This document shows, piece by piece, positions 1 to 6,143 of a stretch of DNA of 11,397 nt. The notes under the pieces were generated by a model. It was not told the origin of the DNA, ran no database searches, and was given only the letters and a program-made list of their open reading frames with translations. The DNA is from Candidatus Bathycorpusculum fermentans (lineage in GTDB: Archaea; Thermoproteota; Bathyarchaeia; Bathyarchaeales; Bathycorpusculaceae), in NCBI GenBank assembly GCA_009787175.1, contig WRGM01000130.1, forward strand, positions 1-11,397. Reading direction: 5' to 3'. Position 1 is the stretch's first letter. Every line of letters begins with the position of its first letter. Made by a program: the position numbers and the translations under genes.

Positions 1-168
1 TATGGCACGCTGTCACCACCACAAACTTGTTCCAACAACTACAAAACACCGCAACAAGTATATTTAGGTAACCACTCTCACAATTTTTTCTTACAAAAAG
101 GAACAAATACTAAAACCACCACAACAGAGAGACAAATAAATCCAGGTAGATAGAAATCCGCCAGATAC

Positions 169-180
169 TTTACATATAAG
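169..180 (+). promoter_or_regulatory. Possible TATA box of the decayed HD phosphohydrolase gene
   Basis: An A/T element (TTTACATATAAG) lies about 40 nt upstream of the ATG at 216. With archaeal spacing it would start transcription near position 200. A GGTGG stretch at 207-211, just before the ATG, could be the ribosome binding site. The upstream 1-168 is A/C-rich and holds no gene I can support. Confidence 0.4.
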
Positions 181-215
181 TAGCTAAGTCAATAATTAAG
201 AAATGCGGTGGACGT

Positions 216-1285
216 ATGACTTCAAAAAAGTATATCCGCGATGTTATATACGGCTTCATTGAACTGGACGAACAAGAACAAGTTATTGTAAATCACCCTA
301 TTTTCAGCGGCTTCGCCGTATCAAGCAACTAGCATTTACAGACATGGTTTACCCTGGAGCATGTCATACACGTTTTGAACATTCACTCGGCGTAATGCAA
401 ATGGCCACAAATATGTATGACCATATAATGAATAATTGTACGGTTATAATTCGTAATTATTTTGGGTCTGCAGATTTTGATACTGCAAAGAAACGTTTTA
501 GAAAAATCGTGTGTTTAGCGGCTCTTTTGCATGATGTTGGACATGCACCATTTTCCCATGTAGGAGAAGAATTAATGCCCAAACGTTCAGATGGCAAATA
601 CTAGGATCATGAAAATTATGGTGTAGCAGCCATAAAACACTACTTTGAGGAGTTAATCGAAGATACAGATCGGAGTCATCATGTTGCAATAAAAGTAACC
701 GATGTTACAGCACTTTTAGATGAAAATGAATTGGCCATATACTGAAGTGCTGAGCACCTTTTCTTTCGGCAAATTATTTCAAGTCAAATTAGATGCAGAT
801 AGGGCAGATTATCTCTTAAGAGATTCCGCACATATTGGTGTAAGTTATGGTCATTATGATATATGCCAAGACTGATTAATTGTTTATCTGTCAAAATGGA
901 TAAAACCACTGAAGGGGAACAATGTAGACTTGTTTTAGCCATAATAGAAAAGGTCTGTATGTCGCTGAAAGTCTTGTGATTGCTCGATATCAAATGTTTA
1001 ATCAGGTATACTGTCACAAAGTACGTAGAATCTATGATTACCACATTACAGAAGCAATCAAAGAAGTATTACCATCTATAGGTCACAAGAACCAAAGGTT
1101 TCCTCCTCCAAAAGCATAGACAAATTCATGAAACTAGACGATTGGACAATATTGGGAGCAAATAACAAAAATCAAGAAAAAGAACAGTGTAAAAGGATAG
1201 GAACTGTGTTAAAATAACTTACAATATTTTTGATGTGCAATATGTTCAATTGTGTGATTTGTCCATAATGGTGATGGCATGTTAA
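216..1285 (+). pseudogene. Decayed HD-superfamily phosphohydrolase (dNTPase/SAMHD1-like)
   Basis: Translation in successive frames recovers a full HD-domain protein. It starts MTSKKYIRDVIYGFIELDE and then shows TRFEHSLGVMQMA (first metal His), AALLHDVGHAPFSH (HD pair), SQLDADRADYLLRDS (last metal Asp) and VAESLVIARYQMFNQVY, all typical of archaeal/bacterial dNTP triphosphohydrolase relatives. The reading frame is broken repeatedly: a one-base loss in the T run at 301-304, TAG at 602-604, TGA at 743-745, a shift in the A run at 786-788, shifts near 868-870 and in the A run at 948-951, and others near 1110 and 1205. Intact neighbours argue that this is real decay rather than general sequencing error. 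Because the metal-binding motifs remain recognisable, inactivation looks fairly recent. The intact family hydrolyses phosphorylated nucleotides; which substrate this one used cannot be told. The 3' limit is uncertain. Confidence 0.85.
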
Positions 1286-1427
1286 TTATGCACAGTTCCT
1301 TATTAATGAGTTTGAGCGTAAGGTTTCTCCTGCAAAGTTTGAATGGTTAACTGACCATTTGGGGTCTTGGCATGAACTAGTCCAATTTAAAATGCTTTAT
1401 CTAATTTATGATGCTACCGTTTTTTAA
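1275..1427 (+). pseudogene. Short open remnant, possibly the C-terminus of the HD pseudogene
   Basis: About 50 codons stay open up to TAA at 1425-1427 and read like real protein, for example INEFERKVSPAKFEWLTDH followed by LGSWHELVQFKMLYLIYD. There is no convincing start codon or ribosome binding site. It follows directly on the decayed HD gene, so it may be that gene's last segment after another frameshift; added to it, the total comes to about 400 codons, a plausible length for the family. It could instead be a leftover of a separate small gene. I do not recognise the sequence family. Confidence 0.4.
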
Positions 1428-1464
1428 ACCACAATTTTGAATATATGCATTAGACCCAAGTTAC

Positions 1465-1552
1465 TGGTGCGGAGGGTGGGATTTGAACCCACGAACCTCT
1501 GCAGGATAGGAGCCTCAGTCCTACGCCTTTGACCATGCTGGGCGACCTCCGC
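1465..1552 (-). tRNA. tRNA-Leu (anticodon GAG)
   Basis: The minus strand folds as a class II tRNA. The acceptor stem is GCGGAGG/CCTCCGC, the D arm carries GCCCAGC...GGTCAAAGGC, and the anticodon stem is TAGGA/TCCTA around the loop CTGAGGC. This gives anticodon GAG (plus-strand 1514-1516), reading CTC/CTT leucine codons. The variable arm is long, with a CCT-GCAG-AGG hairpin, and the T arm is GTGGG-TTCAAAT-CCCAC. The discriminator is A, as expected for leucine tRNAs, and the 3' CCA is genomically encoded (plus-strand TGG at 1465-1467). No intron is seen after the anticodon. The tRNA is transcribed opposite to the flanking protein genes. Confidence 0.95.
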
Positions 1553-1587
1553 ATAGTATATTCTGTTGTTGTGAGGTTGTGCGTTGA

Positions 1588-1593
1588 TATAAA
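1588..1593 (-). promoter_or_regulatory. Possible TATA box for tRNA-Leu
   Basis: Read on the minus strand this is TTTATA inside an A/T-rich patch. It is centred about 39 nt upstream of the mature tRNA 5' end, which would give a short 5' leader of roughly a dozen nucleotides for RNase P to remove. It is the best TATA match on that strand in the immediate upstream region. Confidence 0.4.
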
Positions 1594-1642
1594 TTTAATT
1601 GTTACATTTAAAGGCTTTACTTTAGAGAAAGAGGTTCTAAGT

Positions 1643-1680
1643 AGATTTTGGCTATACTTGAGTTGTATCTATTTTTTGAG
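1643..1680 (+). repeat. 38-bp direct repeat, copy 1
   Basis: This copy is identical over 38 bp to 1716-1753. It begins AGATTTTGGCTATACTTGAG and ends ATTTTTTGAG, and contains a small potential stem ATAC-TTGAGTT-GTAT. The two copies are 73 bp apart start to start, which is not a multiple of three, so this is not an in-frame protein repeat. Confidence 0.9.
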
Positions 1681-1715
1681 CAGCCAACCCAGCAACCACC
1701 GCAACACCACTATAG

Positions 1716-1753
1716 AGATTTTGGCTATACTTGAGTTGTATCTATTTTTTGAG
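1716..1753 (+). repeat. 38-bp direct repeat, copy 2
   Basis: This is the second perfect copy of the repeat at 1643-1680, separated from it by a 35-nt C/A-rich spacer (1681-1715). Identity stops sharply at both ends of the 38 bp. With only two copies and no cas genes in view, I annotate it as a direct repeat and not as a CRISPR array. Confidence 0.9.
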
Positions 1754-1837
1754 GGTTATCAGGAGAAGCATTTTACGCGGTTAATTATATGTAATTGAAA
1801 TAGTAGAAATCAGTTGTGTGTTTGAACCTTGGGTAAG

Positions 1838-1912
1838 ATGTCACGTAGAAATAAGTTAGTTGCACTAATTTTTAGCTCTTTTACGCTTTTTTTATATTCT
1901 CCTTATCTATAA
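1838..1912 (+). CDS. Possible 24-aa hydrophobic peptide
   Basis: An ATG at 1838 opens a 24-codon frame ending in TAA. It reads MSRRNKLVALIF followed by SSFTLFLYSPYL: a positively charged start, then an uninterrupted hydrophobic stretch. That pattern resembles a signal peptide or a single membrane anchor. GGGTAAG sits just before the start as a weak ribosome binding site. It could be a real membrane micropeptide, the stub of a lost secreted protein, or chance in a T-rich promoter region. It lies directly upstream of the serine acetyltransferase gene but in another frame, and its end overlaps that gene's likely TATA box, which speaks against it being a gene. Confidence 0.15.
   Translation: MSRRNKLVALIFSSFTLFLYSPYL
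1887..1896 (+). promoter_or_regulatory. Candidate TATA box for the serine acetyltransferase gene
   Basis: The element TTTTTTTATA precedes the TTG start at 1957 by about 60 nt and would place transcription initiation near 1918. That leaves a leader of about 40 nt containing GGGGA at 1942-1946, a possible ribosome binding site 10 nt before the start codon. Confidence 0.45.
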
Positions 1913-1956
1913 TTAGTAGTAGTGAAAAGAAGAAACGCTATGGGGATAAAAAGAAT

Positions 1957-2988
1957 TTGTCTGTCTCAAATAATTGTGAAGAATGCAAGAAGAAAAGCTG
2001 TGAAGGATACGATTGCTGGAATCCAGATAAAATGATTGAGGTACTCATGAAGAATCATCAGCAGAGTGAGGAAAAGTGGATTGAAAACGGCTTACCTAAT
2101 CTTGTAGATAAGATAGTGACAAATTATAACACCTGTGGCGGTATGGATCATCTGGAGGGCAAAGATTTGCCGTCTAAAAAAGTTGTTATTGAAGTTTTAG
2201 ATGATCTTTTCACAGTTCTTTTTCCTGGTTACCTTGGCGATTCGGCGATTAGTAAGGCTAACATAAAGTTTTGTTTAGGAAACAAGTTAACTGCTATTTA
2301 TGAACGTTTGACCGTGGAGGTTGAAAAAAGTCTCAAGTATATATGTAGAAAGATTAGTGAATGCCCACAGGATATCTGTCAGAAGCGTGCGCATATAGTT
2401 GTTAGAGAACTTCTTGAAATGCTTCCGGAAATTCGCTCGACACTTAGCAGTGATATAGAAGCAGCACATAATGGAGATCCAGCGGCTGTAAGTACGGATG
2501 AGGTTATACTAAGTTATCCATGTGTTATGGCAATATCGACTTATCGAATAGCACATGAGTTTTACATCCGTTGTGTACCGTTAATTCCAAGAATTATGAG
2601 CGAGCATATGCACTCACTAACAGGTATTGATATTCATCCAGGCGCAAAAATTGGTAAAAGCTTCTTTATTGATCACGGCACCGGCGTTGTTATAGGTGAA
2701 ACAGCAGAAATTGGTGAAAATGTGAAACTCTATCAGGGAGTAACTATAGGCGCGCTGAGTTTTCCTAAAGACGCAAAAGGCAACATTATAAGAGGGCGCA
2801 AAAGACATCCAACTATTGGCAATAATGTCACAATTTATAGCGGCGCAACTCTTCTAGGAGGAGATACCATTATTGGAGATAACGTTGTAATTGGCGGAAA
2901 TACATGGATAACTACCTCAGTAGAAGCAGACACTAAAATTACAAAAGAAACCGAAGAAACCGCATACAAGAAAGAAAAACATGTCTAG
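1957..2988 (+). CDS. cysE: Serine O-acetyltransferase (CysE/EpsC type) with cysteine-rich N-terminus
   Basis: This enzyme transfers acetyl from acetyl-CoA to L-serine, giving O-acetylserine, the first step of cysteine synthesis. The protein has 343 residues. A helical N-terminal half (about 30-200) is followed by a left-handed beta-helix of hexapeptide repeats (about 225-325). The family signature is clear: DIHPGAKIG from Asp225, IDHGTGVVIGE with His240 (the 15-residue spacing matches the catalytic Asp/His pair of E. coli CysE), GALSFPKD, RHPTIGNN and SGATLLGGD. It is most like the EpsC branch. Two oddities stand out: a Cys cluster at residues 7, 10, 15 and 20, and a charged tail in place of the usual C-terminal end that binds cysteine synthase in CysE. 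The start is TTG at 1957; no in-frame ATG or GTG occurs between the upstream stop at 1873 and this codon. No cysteine synthase gene is adjacent. Confidence 0.9.
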   Translation: MSVSNNCEECKKKSCEGYDCWNPDKMIEVLMKNHQQSEEKWIENGLPNLVDKIVTNYNTCGGMDHLEGKDLPSKKVVIEVLDDLFTVLFPGYLGDSAISKANIKFCLGNKLTAIYERLTVEVEKSLKYICRKISECPQDICQKRAHIVVRELLEMLPEIRSTLSSDIEAAHNGDPAAVSTDEVILSYPCVMAISTYRIAHEFYIRCVPLIPRIMSEHMHSLTGIDIHPGAKIGKSFFIDHGTGVVIGETAEIGENVKLYQGVTIGALSFPKDAKGNIIRGRKRHPTIGNNVTIYSGATLLGGDTIIGDNVVIGGNTWITTSVEADTKITKETEETAYKKEKHV

Positions 2989-3057
2989 AAATGGAAAAAA
3001 TAAACTTATATTTTGTGAGTTGTTTGCTTAGTTACGAGTTGAGTATCGGAAAAATGT

Positions 3058-3076
3058 TTGTTTTTCTAGTTTTTAG
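3058..3076 (+). terminator. T-rich terminator candidate after cysE
   Basis: Two T tracts, TTTGTTTTTC and AGTTTTTAG, lie 70-90 nt past the cysE stop with no stable hairpin before them. Archaeal RNA polymerase commonly terminates at such U-rich runs without a stem-loop. Confidence 0.35.
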
Positions 3077-3227
3077 TGTCTGCTATCATTAGCGTTGTAA
3101 GGTCAACCTGTTAACACATAAATGTTATTTTCTAACACTCCCTTAGAAGACAAATTCAAAACTTTCGTGTATACCATTTAATTAAATAGAACTTTTGAAC
3201 ATGTTTTTTGGTATTTACATGGCTATC

Positions 3228-3236
3228 TTTATAAAA
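3228..3236 (+). promoter_or_regulatory. TATA box for guaA
   Basis: TTTATAAAA is a near-ideal archaeal TATA element. Standard spacing puts the transcription start near 3258, giving a leader of about 80 nt before the ATG at 3341. That is long for an archaeal gene and encloses the hairpin at 3276-3308. Confidence 0.6.
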
Positions 3237-3275
3237 GTTCAGTAAAGAGTACCAGAGAGAGCAATAATTGAAATA

Positions 3276-3308
3276 TGCCACACAGCATCTTGAGCTGCTG
3301 TAGTGGTA
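3276..3308 (+). promoter_or_regulatory. Stable hairpin in the guaA 5' leader
   Basis: CCACACAGCA (3278-3287) pairs with TGCTGT-A-GTGG (3296-3306). This makes a 10-bp stem with one bulged A at 3302 and an 8-nt loop (TCTTGAGC). Flanking T-A and G-U pairs extend it to 12 pairs. It lies between the predicted transcription start and the guaA ribosome binding site and is not followed by a U run, so it does not look like an intrinsic terminator. A regulatory RNA structure, a protein-binding site, or a DNA operator are all possible. Confidence 0.5.
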
Positions 3309-3340
3309 GAATTATAGTATGTTAAGAGAGCGCGGGGAAG

Positions 3341-4891
3341 ATGCAGAACAAAATTGACACTATACTAGTACTTAATTTTGGAGGGCAGTACTGCCATTTG
3401 ATTAGCAGAAGAATCAGGGAACGAAATGTTTACTCTGAAATTGTCCCTCATGATATTTCACCTAAAGAAATAGAAGCTTTGAAAGAAAAATTTAACGTAA
3501 AAGGCATAATTTTATCTGGTGGACCCGCAAGCGTTTACGGACAAAATACGCTAAAAATAGACCCTAGAATTTTAGAAGACGACATGCCGATAATGGGATT
3601 ATGCTATGGACACCAGATTTTAGCGCAGGTAGTCAAAGGAAAAGTTGAATCCGCAGCATACAAAGAATTTGGCATAGCACAGGTTATCATTGACAAACCT
3701 GTAGGAGTGCTGGAAGGCTTAAGTGGAAAAGAGAAAGTATGGATGAGTCACAGTGATACTGTATACAGTTTACCAGACGATTTTGAAGTCCTAGCCCACA
3801 CCAATAACTGTCCTATCGCGGCATTTAGACATAAGCATAGAAACATTTACGGTCTCCAGTGGCATCCAGAAGTTATCCACACCGAAAACGGAGCCAAAAT
3901 GCTACACAACTTTATTTTCAATGTATGTAAATGCGATGCTAATTGGCAAATGGAAGACATTGTCGAAAAGATAGTTCAAGAAATAAAAACTAAAGCAGAC
4001 AATGAGAAAACAATTATTGGATTAAGCGGCGGAATTGACTCAAGCGTAGCTACAGCATTAGCGGCTAGAGCGTTAAATGAGAAATTAACTGCAGTCTATG
4101 TTGATCACGGATTTATGCGCGAAGGCGAAACGGAAGCTATACAAGAAACTTTCAGCAAATTCAAAATCAACTTTATAATTATACAAGCCAAAGAAAGATT
4201 TATCAAAAAACTAGAAGGCATAACAGAGCCAGAACACAAACGCAAGATAATTGGAGAAGAATTCATCCGAGTATTCGAAGAAGAGGCCATAAAAGCTGAT
4301 GCACAATACCTCATCCAAGGCACAATTTACCCCGACATCATAGAATCAGGCGCTAGCAAAAATAGTGCCAACATTAAAAGTCATCATAACGTTGGCGGTT
4401 TACCTGAAAAAATTAAATTCAAAAAAATCATAGAACCACTAAGAGAACTATACAAAGATGAAGTGCGCAAAATCGCAAAAATGCTAAACCTGCCAAATGA
4501 ACTAGTTAACAGACAACCATTTCCAGGACCAGGATTAGCAGTAAGAACTATCGGTCCAATAACAGAGGAAAAAATTAGAACCGTTAAACACTCAGACAAA
4601 ATTGTACGCGAAGAAATAGAAAACGCAGGCTTAGCAGAAACCCTATGGCAATATTTTACAGTAATTACAGACACTAAAGCCACAGGCGTCAAAGGCGATG
4701 CCAGAGCCTATGGTTACGTAGTGGCAATTAGAGCCGTAGAAAGCCGCGAAGCTATGACAGCTAGCTTTGCCAAAATCCCCTATGAAGTACTAGAAAAAAT
4801 TTCCACCCGAATAACTAATGAAATACCAGAAGTTACTCACGTCGTCTACGATATAACACATAAACCGCCAGCAACCATAGAGTGGGAATAA
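3341..4891 (+). CDS. guaA: GMP synthase (glutamine-hydrolysing), single-chain
   Basis: This enzyme converts XMP to GMP using ATP and glutamine-derived ammonia, the last step of guanine nucleotide synthesis in the cytosol. The 516 residues cover all three parts. The class I glutamine amidotransferase spans about 6-195, with nucleophile Cys88 in GLCYGHQ and His175/Glu177 in LQWHPE. The ATP pyrophosphatase domain spans about 205-395, with the PP-loop LSGGIDSS at 228-235 and YPDIIES at 330-336. The C-terminal dimerisation domain has RQPFPGPGLAVR at 391-402 and ends HKPPATIEWE. Length matches the bacterial fused enzyme. Many archaea encode the two functions as separate genes (guaAa/guaAb), so fusion is notable though not unique. 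ATG at 3341 is preceded by GGGG. The gene has its own promoter and leader hairpin. Confidence 0.97.
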   Translation: MQNKIDTILVLNFGGQYCHLISRRIRERNVYSEIVPHDISPKEIEALKEKFNVKGIILSGGPASVYGQNTLKIDPRILEDDMPIMGLCYGHQILAQVVKGKVESAAYKEFGIAQVIIDKPVGVLEGLSGKEKVWMSHSDTVYSLPDDFEVLAHTNNCPIAAFRHKHRNIYGLQWHPEVIHTENGAKMLHNFIFNVCKCDANWQMEDIVEKIVQEIKTKADNEKTIIGLSGGIDSSVATALAARALNEKLTAVYVDHGFMREGETEAIQETFSKFKINFIIIQAKERFIKKLEGITEPEHKRKIIGEEFIRVFEEEAIKADAQYLIQGTIYPDIIESGASKNSANIKSHHNVGGLPEKIKFKKIIEPLRELYKDEVRKIAKMLNLPNELVNRQPFPGPGLAVRTIGPITEEKIRTVKHSDKIVREEIENAGLAETLWQYFTVITDTKATGVKGDARAYGYVVAIRAVESREAMTASFAKIPYEVLEKISTRITNEIPEVTHVVYDITHKPPATIEWE

Positions 4892-4940
4892 GCCTCCCGC
4901 ATATTTTCAACATGTAGTACACTATCATCGTGCACTTGAA

Positions 4941-4952
4941 GATTTTTTATAC
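4941..4952 (+). terminator. T-rich terminator candidate after guaA
   Basis: GATTTTTTATAC lies about 50 nt past the guaA stop with no stable stem before it. A U-run type archaeal terminator is plausible, and the next gene has its own TATA box just downstream. Confidence 0.3.
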
Positions 4953-4990
4953 AACATTTTAGTATGTAAAGGCAAACGTGTTCATAATTG

Positions 4991-5000
4991 TTTATAAAAA
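4991..5000 (+). promoter_or_regulatory. TATA box of the nucleotide-sugar operon
   Basis: TTTATAAAAA is centred about 31 nt before the GTG start at 5027. Standard spacing puts transcription initiation at about 5021-5024, so the first gene of the operon is probably translated from a leaderless or almost leaderless mRNA. No good ribosome binding site precedes the GTG, which agrees. Confidence 0.65.
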
Positions 5001-5026
5001 TGTAATATTATTCTTATTCATCGAAG

Positions 5027-6124
5027 GTGTCATATCTGAAGGCAGTGATTTTAGCAGGGGGATTTGCAACAAGACTACGCCCTTTAAGCTGTAGTAGACC
5101 TAAAACGCTTTTTCCAATAGTAAATAAGCCGTTGTTACAGGGGATTTTTGAAGAACTAGCTAGCAGCGATGTAGAAGAGGTTGTTTTAGCAGTCAATGCT
5201 TTGACTCAGTTTCACATAAAACAGCAAAAGCTCTCTAAATGTGGTTTAAAAATCAGATATGTAATCGATCCGCCTAAAACACCGTTAGGAACCGCTGGAT
5301 CCATAAAGAATGCAGAAAAACTTGTTGGTCATGATAAATCGTTTATTGTTTTAAATGGTGACATTCTTACTAGTATTGATTATAAACAATTGTTCAATGT
5401 ACATGTAAATGCAGACGCATTAGCAACTATTGCCTTATGTAAAGTTGATAATCCCTGTAGGTATGGTGTTGCAGAACTGGAAGAGGGGAATCGTATCAAA
5501 AGGTTTATTGAAAAACCAGCTGAAGGGCAAGCGCCGACTAATTTGATCAATGCTGGAGTTTACGTTTTAAGTCCAAAAGTGTTCGATTATATTCCTGAGA
5601 GGGGATATTGTTCAATAGAGCACGAAATTTTTCCAGTACTTGCAAAAGAGCATAGACTCTTTGGTCACATGTTCAATGGGTTATGGATGGATATTGGTAA
5701 ACCTGAGGATTACTTGCTAACTAACAAGTTTATCCTTGATAGATTAGCTTTAGCTAATGAGCTTAAAACATTTAAGAAGGCTAAAGTTGAAATGCCTATA
5801 GCCGTAGACACGCATGTTGTTGTAGGTAAAAGAACTGTTATTGGTCCGTATGTAACTTTGGGAAAAAACGTTGTAATTGGGGATAATGTGCAAATTTGTA
5901 ATTCCATAATTTTTTCTGACGTAAAAATAGGCAATAACACAATAGTTGACGGCGCAATAATAGGTGAGGGCGCAATCGTTGGTGAAAACGTGCATGTTAA
6001 TAAGAGATGCATTATTGCGGATCAGGCAAAGATCAGAGATAATGTTAGCTTAAATGAAGACTTGGCGGTTTGTCCAGCTAAGGAAGTATCTGAAACTATT
6101 TTAAAAAGGAACATTATCTGTTAG
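5027..6124 (+). CDS. Sugar-phosphate nucleotidyltransferase with left-handed beta-helix tail
   Basis: The enzyme joins a sugar 1-phosphate to an NTP, giving an NDP-sugar and pyrophosphate. Of 365 residues, about 1-245 form the nucleotidyltransferase fold: LAGGFATRLRPLS from Leu9, SRPKTLFPIVNKP with Lys26, PLGTAGS at 86-92, NGD at 110-112 with the metal Asp112, EKP at 162-164, INAGVYV at 174-180 and WMDIGKPEDYL at 220-230. Hexapeptide repeats follow from about 258 to 345 (VVIGDN, VKIGNN, AIIGEG). The architecture fits mannose-1-phosphate guanylyltransferase or archaeal GlmU-like and RmlA-like proteins, and the sugar and base cannot be settled by eye. Being next to a phosphoglucosamine-mutase-like gene favours an amino-sugar or hexose route. 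GTG at 5027 is the start, matching the TATA spacing. It leads a four-gene operon, with a 19-nt gap to the next gene. Confidence 0.88.
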   Translation: MSYLKAVILAGGFATRLRPLSCSRPKTLFPIVNKPLLQGIFEELASSDVEEVVLAVNALTQFHIKQQKLSKCGLKIRYVIDPPKTPLGTAGSIKNAEKLVGHDKSFIVLNGDILTSIDYKQLFNVHVNADALATIALCKVDNPCRYGVAELEEGNRIKRFIEKPAEGQAPTNLINAGVYVLSPKVFDYIPERGYCSIEHEIFPVLAKEHRLFGHMFNGLWMDIGKPEDYLLTNKFILDRLALANELKTFKKAKVEMPIAVDTHVVVGKRTVIGPYVTLGKNVVIGDNVQICNSIIFSDVKIGNNTIVDGAIIGEGAIVGENVHVNKRCIIADQAKIRDNVSLNEDLAVCPAKEVSETILKRNIIC

Positions 6125-6143
6125 GCATAGAGGAAAAAGATTT

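Larger units (their letters stand above)
1553..1956. other. Intergenic region between tRNA-Leu and the serine acetyltransferase gene
   Basis: This stretch of about 400 nt has no convincing gene of normal length. It contains a possible tRNA promoter (1588-1593, minus), a perfect 38-bp direct repeat (1643-1680 and 1716-1753), a 24-codon hydrophobic ORF (1838-1912) and a candidate TATA box for the next gene (1887-1896). An open frame over 1529-1798 runs through the tRNA and the repeat and does not look like protein. Confidence 0.7.
2989..3340. other. Intergenic region between cysE and guaA
   Basis: These 352 nt hold no gene I can support on either strand. The first part has a T-rich stretch after cysE (about 3058-3076) that could end transcription. 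The last part carries the guaA TATA box (3228-3236), a strong hairpin (3276-3308) and the guaA ribosome binding site (GGGG at 3334-3337). The middle section is A/T-rich and featureless to my eye. Confidence 0.7.

Noticed and set aside
602..604. In-frame TAG in the HD gene read as pyrrolysine
   Set aside because: Further stops and several frameshifts break the same gene, and pyrrolysine is known mainly from methylamine methyltransferases, so a nonsense mutation in a decaying gene is simpler.
47..1706. Shared ten-base string CACCGCAACA at 47-56 and inside the repeat spacer at 1697-1706
   Set aside because: Ten-base matches are expected by chance many times in a window of this size, and the flanks differ, so it is not evidence for att sites or an element boundary.
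1643..1753. CRISPR array
   Set aside because: Only two repeats and one spacer, no cas gene and no leader-like evidence; recorded as a direct repeat and listed as a finding for a genome-wide check.
1529..1798. 89-codon open frame
   Set aside because: It starts inside the tRNA-Leu gene, runs through the direct repeat with its two copies in different frames, has no ribosome binding site and its translation resembles no protein family I know.
4384..4692. 102-codon antisense frame inside guaA
   Set aside because: It lies opposite an intact, strongly conserved gene and its codon pattern is explained as a shadow of that gene.
5027..6124. Naming the nucleotidyltransferase GlmU or GDP-mannose pyrophosphorylase
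   Set aside because: Motifs are common to several NDP-sugar pyrophosphorylase families and the tail alone does not decide; substrate left open.
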